From positions 1-42,067 of the forward strand of contig JBLHKW010000022.1 of the NCBI GenBank assembly GCA_047618565.1: 42,067 nucleotides of DNA, given 5' to 3'. Position numbers and translations under genes: made by a program. Numbering within the stretch: position 1 is the stretch's first letter; each line of letters opens with the position of its first letter. The stretch comes from JBLHKW01 sp047618565. Lineage in GTDB: Bacteria; Planctomycetota; UBA1135; GCA-002686595. Of the stretch, positions 6,815 to 15,050 are shown piece by piece. Below the pieces are notes generated by a model. It did no database searches and was not told the DNA's origin. It saw only the letters and a list, made by a program, of their open reading frames with translations.

Positions 6815-8590
6815 TCAGGGAATCTGGACCGTCTCGCTGACATCCAGGCCTTTTTGGCCGCTCCAGCGGATCTCGGCCTTGCCCGAGCCGCGCACGAACC
6901 AGCGCACGCGCACGGTGCTGCGGCCGGAGATGCCCGCTTCGCGCAGCAGGCGCTCGGGCTGGTGCTCGGCCATGTCGAGGCGCTCGGGGCGGAAACGGTC
7001 CGTCCGGAAGCCACCGGCGAGTACGCGCAGGTTCGAGCCGACGATCTCGAACACGTCCGGCTGCTCCAGCTTGACCTCGGCCGCGCGTGCCGTGCGCGTC
7101 GGGATCAGGTGCTCGTTGCGGAACAGGGCGTCGATCGCGTGCACGCCGTCGCCCAGATCCGTGACCTCGACGCTCTCGACCGTGACCAGCGGCAGGGCCT
7201 CTGCGTGCTTGATGCAGAAGAGGGTGTTGCGGTGCAGCATCTCCTCGATCAGGAAGGAGGGCGGAACGCGGCCGACGTCCTTCTTGAAGCCGCCCAGCTC
7301 GATCTCGCCGTACAGCGGATGATCGAAGGCGTGCCAGTCGATGTAGCCTCCGCCCATCAGCAGGTCGTCGTCAAAGGCCATGCGCCGTTCGCTACGGGAG
7401 CCCTCGGCCTCGCCGTCCGGTTGCAGCCTGTCGCTCGCCCACAGCTCGTTGGTGAAGGAGATGATGCCCAGGCCCTCGTAGGTCCAGGTGACGAAGCCGC
7501 CGAAGACCGTGTACAGATCCTTCCAGATGATCATGTAGCGATAGAAGGGCAGCATGCGCTCGCCGTCCGCGCCCAGCTCGTCGTACACACGCTTGTCGGC
7601 CGAGAGGTACTCGCCGAAGCTCTTCGTGCCCGGGCCGCGCAGGATCATGCCGCCCGCATTGTGGAACGACTGGACCGCGCCGATGTTCGGGTGATCGTAG
7701 ATGAAGCGCGCGATATGGCGCGTCTCGGGCCAGTACAGCGGGTAGGGGCCGGCGCCGCGCTGCACGTGGTCCGGCTGCCACGATGAGGGCCAGGCGCGGT
7801 TCATGTCGTAGCCACCAGCGCCGTCCTCGTTGACGCGCCCGTCATCGTCGTTGTCGATGCCCTCCGAGCCCAGGAGCACCCAGTCGCCGCGGATACCCTT
7901 GTCGTTCGTCGGGACGCGCTCGAGAATGCGAGGGTCGTCACGGTTCTCGCGGTACGTGCCTTCACCGGGCACGTACTTGCGCATCTGGACGATGTGTCCG
8001 TCGCCGTCCAGGTCGTCCGGTCCGTCCTCGTCGACGTCTCCATCGTGATCGTTGTCGATCGGTCGATAGCCGGTGCGCGACGAGTGTGCGCTATGCGCCT
8101 GGTTGAACCAGTTCGCGCGGCCGTCGGGATTGACCATCGGCAACAGGTAGAACGTGGTGCCGTCGACCAGCTCGGTGATGCGCTCGTTCGTCCCGTAGTT
8201 CTCGAGCAGGTAGGACGCGGCGTAGAGCACGACCTCCGCTCCCTGCACCTCGTTGCCGTGCACGTTGGCATCGATCCACATGGCGGGCTTGTCCGCTGCG
8301 GCACCCGTCTTCGGATTGTGCAGGGTGTACACGCGCAGCTCCCGGCTCTCGATCGAGAGGCCGATGACTTCGGAACTGAAGAACTCCGGCCACTGCGCGG
8401 TCAACCTGTCCAGGTGAGCGTAGATCTCCGGGTAGTCGTAGAGCCGGTTCCAGGGGATCTCCACCTGCGGGACGTTGCCGTTGGGCGTTCCCGCGTGCTC
8501 GCCGCCAGCGTGCCCAGCCGGGGCCTGGTTGCCTGGGGCCTGCAGCGGCATTACGGCGATCAGAGCATTCGTAACGATGGTCGAGATCAT
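6815..8590 (-). CDS. Secreted M14 zinc carboxypeptidase with Ca-binding loops
   Basis: A 591-residue exported metallocarboxypeptidase. A short signal-like segment (IVTNALIAVMPL) opens the chain. Zinc ligands are HGNE (His111, Glu114) and His310 in SFHNAGG; Asn-Arg 264-265 (MNRAW) matches the substrate-binding pair, and Glu382 in SFTNELW is the likely general base. Between ligands lie acidic D-x-D-x-D-G loops at about 180-198 and 246-256, resembling thrombospondin type-3 or EF-hand calcium loops. The C-terminal ~150 residues form a beta-rich domain. The start codon overlaps the previous stop as ATGA and has GGAGG seven bases upstream, so it is translationally coupled to the degenerate M14 gene. 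Confidence 0.92.
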   Translation of the reverse strand: MISTIVTNALIAVMPLQAPGNQAPAGHAGGEHAGTPNGNVPQVEIPWNRLYDYPEIYAHLDRLTAQWPEFFSSEVIGLSIESRELRVYTLHNPKTGAAADKPAMWIDANVHGNEVQGAEVVLYAASYLLENYGTNERITELVDGTTFYLLPMVNPDGRANWFNQAHSAHSSRTGYRPIDNDHDGDVDEDGPDDLDGDGHIVQMRKYVPGEGTYRENRDDPRILERVPTNDKGIRGDWVLLGSEGIDNDDDGRVNEDGAGGYDMNRAWPSSWQPDHVQRGAGPYPLYWPETRHIARFIYDHPNIGAVQSFHNAGGMILRGPGTKSFGEYLSADKRVYDELGADGERMLPFYRYMIIWKDLYTVFGGFVTWTYEGLGIISFTNELWASDRLQPDGEAEGSRSERRMAFDDDLLMGGGYIDWHAFDHPLYGEIELGGFKKDVGRVPPSFLIEEMLHRNTLFCIKHAEALPLVTVESVEVTDLGDGVHAIDALFRNEHLIPTRTARAAEVKLEQPDVFEIVGSNLRVLAGGFRTDRFRPERLDMAEHQPERLLREAGISGRSTVRVRWFVRGSGKAEIRWSGQKGLDVSETVQIP

Positions 8591-10416
8591 CTCTGCACCT
8601 CCGGGATGGCGCGCGTCGCGCCGGCGTGATCCGTTTCAACGTGAATGCCGATGGCGGCGGCGTTGGCTCCACGAACGAGCCAGCGTAGTTTCTTGTGCCC
8701 ACCCGAGCCGTCGAGGTCGCTGAGCTGGGTCGTGCGTGCACCTGCCAGCAGCTGGGCGCCCTTGGGCAGGTGCAGGACGACGAGTGCCGGCCGCGTCGAG
8801 CGCGTACGCTTGCCCCAGGTCGATAGCAAGGGCAGGAAGCCGCTGTTCTCGATGGTGGCTTCCACCTCGAGCAGTCCGCCGCCGAGGGGCTTGGCGTGAG
8901 CGTCGGTGATGGCGACCATCGCCAGCTTCTGTCCGAGCTGCAAGAGGAACTCAAGCTCGTGCTCGGCGAGCTCCGTGCGCACGGCCTCGGGCGGGTCCGA
9001 CTTGCCAAAAGGCGCGAAGCCACCGAGCTCGACGGGCCCCAGTTCGGGGTGTTCGTAGGGCGTCCAGCCCAGGTGCCGCCAGGACTCGGCTTCACCCTCG
9101 GCATCGATCCACTTGAGCCGTTTGGCGTCGTCCGAGGGTTCGGGCTCGTCCTCGTCCTTCGCGTCCGATTCGGGCTTCTCGGCGTCCTGACTCTCGTCCG
9201 CAGCCGTTTCGGCCGACTCGCCAGCGTCCTCGGACTCGTCGTCCTTGGTGTCGAGCGGCATGCTCCAGGGCGCGATCTCGACACAGAGCAGGCCGCGATG
9301 GGCATAGCACCAGCGCTGGAATGTGCCCGCGCTCTCGGAGCTGCTGGCCGCTTCGTTGTCCGTGACCTTGCGGTAGAGCTCACCGAGCTCTTCGATGTAC
9401 TCCGCGTCGGACTCGCGCAGGCCGGCCGCGGGGATGCGGTCCGTTGCCTTGGCGTCGTCCTTTACCGTCTTGAGTTTGCCGCCCATGTTGTGCAGTTCGC
9501 CGTACACCACGACCAGCTGGATGTCATTGCGGCTCAGGACGAACTCGCACAGGCCGCGTACTTCGGGCTCGTCGGTCGGGAACTGGCCGGCCTGGGCGGA
9601 ATGCTCCTCCCAGTCGCTCGCGAAATTGCGGTTGACCCACGCGTCCAGGCGCGGGTCCTCGCAGGCCTCGCCATCGGCATCATGGTCACGACCTTCGCGC
9701 ACGAGCTTCCAGCGGCCGCGCTGGCCCTTGGTCACCTCGGCCTCGATCAGGGCGCGTGTATCGGTCGGATCCTCGATCCAGGTTCCGTCCGGGTCCGGGA
9801 TGCGCATCTGGCCGACGAGGTCGTTGCCGTTGATATCCTCCGGACCGTCCTCGCCGGAGCGTCCGTCACGGTCATCGTCGACGCCGTACCCCGTGGCCTG
9901 TATCTCCAGCCGCGGCGATGCGAAGTAGCCTTCGGCCGCATCCGGGTTGGCACGTGGGATGATGTAGATCGTTGTCGTGTCGATCAGCGCCGTGGTGCGT
10001 TCGTCGGTGCCGTAGTTGTCGACCAGCGACTGTGCGTGCGCGAGGGCGATCGCGCTCGTGTGCAGCAGCGGCCCGTCCAGGTTGGCAACGACCAGGATGG
10101 CCGGGCGTCCCTGCTCGATCTCACCCGCTGCGATGCGCAGCGCCTCGATCTTGCTGCCCGTGCGCGACTCGCCGACGTTCAGCACGCTGACGATGTCCGC
10201 GTGTTGACTGGCCAGACGCGACATGGCCTGGCGCAGCTTGCGCTGGTCCAGGATGGGGGCCGGGTGGGTGCGGCGGTCGCGGGCTTCGTCCACCTGGGCG
10301 GGGTCGGCGGCTGCTCCAGCAGGCGCGGGTTTCTGGGGGGCGGGCGCCGACGGTGCGGCGGCTGCGACCCAGCCGAGCAGGCCGGTGACGAGTGTGGGGA
10401 GAATCGGGAGGTACAT
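8587..10416 (-). CDS. M14-family homologue without a zinc site (pseudo-peptidase)
   Basis: A 609-residue exported paralogue of the next gene. The fold markers are kept: IPRANPDAAEG, the D-x-D-x-D-G calcium loops after GYGVDDDRDG, Asn-Arg in WVNRNF, and His in GELHNMGG. The HxxE pair is gone: the aligned stretch reads ANLDGPLL, with Asp114 for His and Leu117 for Glu. The general base is also not evident (CVEIAPW). A Glu/Asp-rich insert is found near the C-terminal third. The ATG at 10416 is chosen because it starts a signal peptide (MYLPILPTLVTGLLGWVAAAA). It may bind peptides or partner the active enzyme, with which it overlaps by four bases. Confidence 0.82.
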   Translation of the reverse strand: MYLPILPTLVTGLLGWVAAAAPSAPAPQKPAPAGAAADPAQVDEARDRRTHPAPILDQRKLRQAMSRLASQHADIVSVLNVGESRTGSKIEALRIAAGEIEQGRPAILVVANLDGPLLHTSAIALAHAQSLVDNYGTDERTTALIDTTTIYIIPRANPDAAEGYFASPRLEIQATGYGVDDDRDGRSGEDGPEDINGNDLVGQMRIPDPDGTWIEDPTDTRALIEAEVTKGQRGRWKLVREGRDHDADGEACEDPRLDAWVNRNFASDWEEHSAQAGQFPTDEPEVRGLCEFVLSRNDIQLVVVYGELHNMGGKLKTVKDDAKATDRIPAAGLRESDAEYIEELGELYRKVTDNEAASSSESAGTFQRWCYAHRGLLCVEIAPWSMPLDTKDDESEDAGESAETAADESQDAEKPESDAKDEDEPEPSDDAKRLKWIDAEGEAESWRHLGWTPYEHPELGPVELGGFAPFGKSDPPEAVRTELAEHELEFLLQLGQKLAMVAITDAHAKPLGGGLLEVEATIENSGFLPLLSTWGKRTRSTRPALVVLHLPKGAQLLAGARTTQLSDLDGSGGHKKLRWLVRGANAAAIGIHVETDHAGATRAIPEVQR

Positions 10417-10518
10417 GGCGGGAGGCAGAGGGCCTTTCGGAGGCGTGGCCGCGCTCGGTTGCAGCGGCTCGTGGCCCCGTATTCTCGGGTCCATCGACGG
10501 GCCGCGCCAGCCTGATCT

Positions 10519-11670
10519 TCAGTGACTCAGGAAGGCCGCGATCTCGTCCGCTCGAGCGTCCCCGTCCGCCTCGCCAACCTCGATCAGGCGGTGGACGTAA
10601 TCATTGTGAAACATCACGGTGGAGAGGAAATCCTGGCTCTTGGACTGCCGGGTTCCCAGGCGCCGGGTCAGGTAGCGGAACATGGGGGGCAGGCGCGGCT
10701 CCATCTCGTTGGCGAGCTTGGCCAGGTCGCTCGAGGGGCGCAGGACGAGCAGCTTGACCTCGCGTAGGCCCTCGCGCTCCGCGGGCGGCATGCTGTGGAG
10801 CAGGCGATTGATGCGTTCGAGCTGAAGCGCGTCCTGGTCCATGAGGTCCAGGAAGATGGCGTTGAAGAGCACGCCGATGACCTGCGCGGGCGAAGGCGGG
10901 CCCTCGAACATCAGCTCGCCCGCATCCTCGGCGGAACGCCCGTAGCGTGTCGAGATGGCCAAAACTCGCTGTGCGCCCAGGTGCAGGGCCGGCGCGAGGG
11001 GCGCGGTCAGCCGCACGCCGCCGTCGCCGTAGTAGACGCCATCGATGCCGACCGCCGGGAACACGAGCGGCAGCGCCGCGGATGCCATGATGTGCTCGAC
11101 GGTCAAGTTGCAGCGCTGGCTGGTGCGCTGCGGGCGCTCCCACTCGTGGATGTCAGCACCGGCGAAGAAGGTCGTGGTCTGCCCGGTCGCATAGCGCGTC
11201 GCCGTCAGGGCCACGGCCTTGAGCACGCCCGCGGCCAGGTTCTTCGAGATGCCGGGCAGCTCTCCGTCGACAGTCCCGAGACCGCGCATCAGTGTCTCGC
11301 GCAGGGGGCGCGTGTCGAGCATTCCGAGCCGGCGTGGAGCGCGGCCACGGCCGAGCGTCAGGCGCCAGCCGGCCTGGATCACCTGCCATAGCAGCGGCGA
11401 ACCCTTGGTCTCGAACACGCCCTCGAACTCGAGGCTACGCCAGAGGCCCGTGAGGTCATCGACGCGCTCGGTCAACGTACCTGTGGCATTGGCGAGATGC
11501 GCCGCGTTGATCGCGCCGGCGGATACACCGGTCAGGATTGGCAGGGCACACTCAGGATGGTGGCGTGCCAGGGAGCGCAGGACCCCGACCTGGTACGCGG
11601 AGCGCGCTCCGCCTCCCCCGAGCACGAGCGCAATGTCGTCGGGCTGGACCGGGTTGAGGCTCGCGTTCAT
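10519..11670 (-). CDS. Patatin-like phospholipase
   Basis: A 383-residue serine hydrolase of the patatin family, expected to cleave acyl chains from lipids. The oxyanion loop GGGGARSAYQVGVL is near residues 18-31, the nucleophile elbow is G-V-S-A-G (Ser50), and the second dyad member is Asp216 in GDGGVR. No signal peptide or membrane segment is seen, so it is probably cytoplasmic or peripheral. The ATG overlaps the preceding methyltransferase stop by one base (TGATG), which decides the start over upstream in-frame codons and implies coupled translation. Confidence 0.92.
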   Translation of the reverse strand: MNASLNPVQPDDIALVLGGGGARSAYQVGVLRSLARHHPECALPILTGVSAGAINAAHLANATGTLTERVDDLTGLWRSLEFEGVFETKGSPLLWQVIQAGWRLTLGRGRAPRRLGMLDTRPLRETLMRGLGTVDGELPGISKNLAAGVLKAVALTATRYATGQTTTFFAGADIHEWERPQRTSQRCNLTVEHIMASAALPLVFPAVGIDGVYYGDGGVRLTAPLAPALHLGAQRVLAISTRYGRSAEDAGELMFEGPPSPAQVIGVLFNAIFLDLMDQDALQLERINRLLHSMPPAEREGLREVKLLVLRPSSDLAKLANEMEPRLPPMFRYLTRRLGTRQSKSQDFLSTVMFHNDYVHRLIEVGEADGDARADEIAAFLSH

Positions 11671-12335
11671 CAGCCCTCGACGCTCGCGTTCGCGAATTGC
11701 AAGGACATGTGCCGGTCCGTGTCCACGACCACCTGGGCACCGGTCAGTCCAGCGCTCTGGGCGAGTTCGCGCAGCTCTTCGGGTGTGAGCGCAGCGCACA
11801 GGCTCGCGCGGAAGAGCTCCTGCTGGTAGGGCGTCGCGTCGGACGCGTGCAGCTCGACCAGCTCCAGCGCGCGCTCGGGTGTCGGCGGGCGGTAGAGGTC
11901 ACGGATGAGCAGCGTGCCGTCCGGCTTCAGGACGCGCCAGGCATCCTCCAGGAAGGGGCGTGGATCCGGAATGTGATGCAGGATCGTGTTGCTGTAGACC
12001 GTGTCGAAGCTCGCGTCCGGGAAGGGCAGCCCCTTGGCGTCTGCCAGCTGGAACTCCACCCGCTCCTTGAACGGCGACGCGTTCCTGTGGCGCTCCGCGT
12101 GACGCAGCATGTGGTCGGCGAGATCGACGCCGAGCACGTGCGCATCCGGCGTCTGTGCACACACGAGCAACGGAATATGCCCGGGGCCGGTGCCGATATC
12201 GAGCATGCGCCCGCGCGCACCCAGGCTCATCAGTCGCTCGACGAAGGCCGCGTTCGGCGCCGAGTGGTCCATCTCGTCATAGCCATCCGCCTCCTCGGCG
12301 GTGTCCATCACTTCGGGTTCCAGCACACGTTGCAT
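11670..12335 (-). CDS. Class I SAM-dependent methyltransferase
   Basis: A 221-residue methyltransferase. SAM-binding motif I is LDIGTGPGH, motif II acidic residue lies in VLGVDLADHM, and the post-I segment LADAKGLPFPDASFD and LHHIPDP are typical of the UbiE/Methyltransf_11 group. The substrate cannot be told; the adjacent patatin suggests lipids, but that is only context. It lies 15 bases after the DUF6624 lipoprotein and overlaps the patatin start by one base. Confidence 0.88.
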   Translation of the reverse strand: MQRVLEPEVMDTAEEADGYDEMDHSAPNAAFVERLMSLGARGRMLDIGTGPGHIPLLVCAQTPDAHVLGVDLADHMLRHAERHRNASPFKERVEFQLADAKGLPFPDASFDTVYSNTILHHIPDPRPFLEDAWRVLKPDGTLLIRDLYRPPTPERALELVELHASDATPYQQELFRASLCAALTPEELRELAQSAGLTGAQVVVDTDRHMSLQFANASVEG

Positions 12336-12350
12336 GGGGTCCTCCTGGGG

Positions 12351-12932
12351 CTACTGGTCCTGTTCGGGCCGGTCCCCGATGGCATCGATGACCGCGTTCG
12401 TGACGTCGGATTGCTGGTTGCGCTCCTCCACGCGGCGCAACATCTCGGCCAGCGAGGGCAGCCCCATGCGCGTGCGCTCCCCTTCCGTGGTCATCGGGTC
12501 GAAGGGGTACATGTGCCAGAGCTTGGTGGGCAGATCGAGGTAGAGCTGGGTCCCGTAGCGCTGCTCCTGGCCCTGTTGCACGAGGATCTTGTCGGTCGTC
12601 TCGGCCACGAGCACCCGGCCGAGGGACTCACCGAGCTCGTCCGCGCGCGTGGCCAGGTCCCGCGCGAGCTCGAGGTCTGTCATCTCATCGGATGTGGACA
12701 GGGCGCCCGCGGCATAGAGGTGATCCTGAGCGCTCACGATGCGCCCCTCCGCAAGCCACTTGCGCACTCGCTTGTGGCGCTTTGCGTTATTCGTACGCGC
12801 CTCGGTCGACATGCCCTTGGCGCCCGCGAGCTCCTCGAGCGTGCCGCGGTAGATGTCGTACAGCTCCGGTTCGGTGCTGCGGCAGGCGGCGCTCAGGCAA
12901 AGGGCCAGGATCAGCAGTCTGTGTCGGATCAT
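12351..12932 (-). CDS. DUF6624-like lipoprotein
   Basis: A 193-residue predicted lipoprotein with signal MIRHRLLILALCLSAAC; the lipobox is S-A-A-C. The body is helical and charged, and contains DKILVQQGQEQRYGTQ, the signature I associate with DUF6624, a family of unknown function. The ATG overlaps the Smr stop codon by four bases (ATGA), so the two are coupled. The chain ends in a Glu/Asp/Gln-rich tail. Confidence 0.75.
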   Translation of the reverse strand: MIRHRLLILALCLSAACRSTEPELYDIYRGTLEELAGAKGMSTEARTNNAKRHKRVRKWLAEGRIVSAQDHLYAAGALSTSDEMTDLELARDLATRADELGESLGRVLVAETTDKILVQQGQEQRYGTQLYLDLPTKLWHMYPFDPMTTEGERTRMGLPSLAEMLRRVEERNQQSDVTNAVIDAIGDRPEQDQ

Positions 12933-13237
12933 CCTCTTGTGTCCCAGTTCAGGCGCACGTCAAACGCGCCGCCAGCGTGTGTGGATTTCCAGCTCACGAC
13001 ACCGATGTCGCGTGCCTGTTCGGTTTTTAGCCATTGCTCGACCAGTGGCACCAGCACTGGGCCGGCATCGCTACGAATGCCGCGGCCGGTAATGATAAGG
13101 ACGCGCCGAAGCCCGCGAACACGCCAGGCGTGCATCTCCTGGGCCAGTCGCCGCAGAGCCTGAGGTCCACGTAGTTGATGAAGGTCAAGTTCGAACTCGG
13201 GGCCCTCGTCATCGTCCTGTTTTCGGTGTCGTGCCAT
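12929..13237 (-). CDS. Small Smr-domain protein
   Basis: A 102-residue stand-alone Smr domain, a fold found in nucleases and in the C-terminus of MutS2. Visible markers are LDLHQLRGPQA (the D-L-H motif), the helix ALRRLAQEMHAWR, the strand RRVLIITGRG, and a C-terminal VVSWKSTHAGGAFDVRL. The usual HGxG loop reads TGRGIRSDAG. Nucleic-acid binding is likely from the family; cleavage is not shown. It sits 67 bases after the FKBP gene. Confidence 0.85.
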   Translation of the reverse strand: MARHRKQDDDEGPEFELDLHQLRGPQALRRLAQEMHAWRVRGLRRVLIITGRGIRSDAGPVLVPLVEQWLKTEQARDIGVVSWKSTHAGGAFDVRLNWDTRG

Positions 13238-13304
13238 GGCCGGTCATGTGCTCTGCCAATAGGAGACCGCTTGCGCTGCAGCGGCGATCCGCCGTGCCCC
13301 GGCC

Positions 13305-13748
13305 CTATTTCGGCGCGATGGCGAGCAGCTCCATCTCGTAAAGCAGCGTCGCACCGGCCGGCACCCTGTTCGGGATGCCCGCCTGGCCGAAGGCCAGGTG
13401 CGCGGGGATGACCAGGCTGCGACGCCCTCCGACCCGCATGCCGGCCACGCCCTCGTTCCAGCCTGCGATCGTTGCCTCTCCGATCGTGAACTCGACCGGT
13501 TGACCGCGGTCGTAGGTCGAGTCGATCTCGCTCCTGTCCGTGAGGCGCGCCACGAAATCGACCGTGACCCGGTCGCCATTCTGCGCGAATGCTCCGGTAC
13601 CCAGGGTGAGGTCGTGAATCTGCACGCCCGCGGGCGTGGTGCGTTCGGCGCGGTCGACCGGGACGACGTTCGAGGAGGAGAGCAAGCCGCAGGACGTGCT
13701 GCCCAGAGCGAGCAGAGCGAGGGAGAGCTGAAGGGGTGTGATGCGCAT
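13305..13748 (-). CDS. FKBP-type peptidyl-prolyl isomerase lipoprotein
   Basis: A 147-residue envelope prolyl isomerase. The signal ends in a lipobox-like S-T-S-C near residue 20. The FKBP domain has LGTGAFAQNGDRVTVDFVARL, then FTIGEATIAGWNEGVAGM and GGRRSLVIPAHLAFG, and ends with LLYEMELLAI, all in the standard order. Its ATG overlaps the pta stop by one base (TGATG). Confidence 0.93.
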   Translation of the reverse strand: MRITPLQLSLALLALGSTSCGLLSSSNVVPVDRAERTTPAGVQIHDLTLGTGAFAQNGDRVTVDFVARLTDRSEIDSTYDRGQPVEFTIGEATIAGWNEGVAGMRVGGRRSLVIPAHLAFGQAGIPNRVPAGATLLYEMELLAIAPK

Positions 13749-14698
13749 CAGTTTGCCAGGATGGAGGCGATACAGGCGACGTTGACGATGTCCTCGGAGC
13801 TACAGCCACGGGACAGATCCATGAGTGGTGATTCCAGGCCCTGCACCAGCGGGCCGAGTGCGAGCGCACCCGCCAAGCGTTGCGTGAGCTTGTAGCCGAT
13901 GTTGCCCGAGTCGAGGTCGGGAAAGACGAGCACGTTCGCGCGGCCCGCGAGCGGGGAGCGCGGGGACTTCTTCTCGGCCACGGCGGGCACGATGGCCGCG
14001 TCGACCTGTAGCTCGCCGTCGCAGCAGAGGCCCGGCGCACGCTGGCGCAGAGCCTCGGTCGCGATGCGCATCTTGTCCACGCGCGGGTGGTCGGCCGAGC
14101 CTTTGGTCGAGAACGAGAGCAGCGCCACACGCGGCGTCTCGCCCGTCAAACGCCGGTGGCTCTCGGCGGAGGCCAAGGCGATGTCGACCAGCTGCTCCGC
14201 GGTCGGGTCCGGCACGACGCCGCAGTCCGCGAAGGTGTAGGACTGATCGGGCATGATCATGAGGAAGCACGACGAGAGCGTCGCGTTGCCCTGCTGAAGT
14301 CCAATGATCTGCAGCCCGGCGCGCAGGACGCTGGCCGTCGAGGACAGCGACCCGGCCACCCCGCCCTGGCAGTCACCGGAAGCGACCAGGGCCGCTCCGA
14401 ACCAAATGGGGTCCAGCAGTCGCTCGCGCGCGTCCGCGAGGGTCATGCCACGTGCCTTGCGACGCTCGAACAGGTTCGTCGCGAACTCGTCCAGGCGCGG
14501 GTGGCGCGCAGGGCGGACGGACTCGACCCCCGCGGGCACGCTGCCCATCCCGGGCATCTCGAGCAACACCGGCTGGCAGAGGCCCTCCGCCGCGAGCATG
14601 GCCGCGGCGCGCACTACCCTCTCGTCGTTCGACTCGGGCAGGACGATGCGTCGCTGTAGCCTGCGAGCCTTCTCGCGTAGTTCGAGGACGACGTCCAT
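13748..14698 (-). CDS. pta: Phosphate acetyltransferase
   Basis: A 316-residue single-domain Pta that interconverts acetyl-CoA plus phosphate and acetyl phosphate. The start RRIVLPESNDERVVRAA is the family N-terminus. GAALVASGDCQGGVAGS, the SSCFLMIMPD strand and the final DLDSGNIGYKLTQRLAGA with PVDLSRG-like LMDLSRGCSSEDIVN are all characteristic. No acetate kinase gene is adjacent. It lies four bases after the AtuA-C-like gene and is coupled to the FKBP gene. Confidence 0.94.
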   Translation of the reverse strand: MDVVLELREKARRLQRRIVLPESNDERVVRAAAMLAAEGLCQPVLLEMPGMGSVPAGVESVRPARHPRLDEFATNLFERRKARGMTLADARERLLDPIWFGAALVASGDCQGGVAGSLSSTASVLRAGLQIIGLQQGNATLSSCFLMIMPDQSYTFADCGVVPDPTAEQLVDIALASAESHRRLTGETPRVALLSFSTKGSADHPRVDKMRIATEALRQRAPGLCCDGELQVDAAIVPAVAEKKSPRSPLAGRANVLVFPDLDSGNIGYKLTQRLAGALALGPLVQGLESPLMDLSRGCSSEDIVNVACIASILAN

Positions 14699-14702
14699 GA
14701 AC

Positions 14703-15050
14703 TCAGCTCGCGGGTGTGGCGTCGAGTACCGCGTCGGGGACCTCGAGCCGCATGCGCAGGAGGGCCAACCCGTGGGTCTTGCCCTGTGCGTCCGTCTTGA
14801 GCGAGGCCGAGCCGCCGCCGCCCAGACTGTTGGACAGCAGGAAGTTCAGCACGCGCATGTTGTCCGCCTCGAAGCGCTTCACCGCGCCCGGATTGATCTT
14901 GGAGAAGTGCGCCGCGACCACGTCGGGTACGAGCGTCTCCTTGAGGAAGACATAGGCCGCATCCGAGCGCGCGATGAGTCCGACGTTCGAGCCCTCGCCC
15001 TTGTCTCCGGAACGTGCGAATGCGATTCGTGACAGCTTGACTTCAGGCAT
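14703..15050 (-). CDS. Small AtuA C-terminal-like protein
   Basis: A 115-residue protein beginning MPEVKLSRIAFARSGDKG. The RSGDKG(x)6NVGLIAR pattern and the later NFLL-SNSLGGGGSASL match the small domain that follows DUF1446 in AtuA-type proteins, here encoded as a separate gene. Its ATG at 15050 overlaps the upstream AtuA gene by eight bases, so the two products probably form one complex. Ten upstream in-frame codons were discarded because the conserved start is at MPEV. Confidence 0.82.
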   Translation of the reverse strand: MPEVKLSRIAFARSGDKGEGSNVGLIARSDAAYVFLKETLVPDVVAAHFSKINPGAVKRFEADNMRVLNFLLSNSLGGGGSASLKTDAQGKTHGLALLRMRLEVPDAVLDATPAS

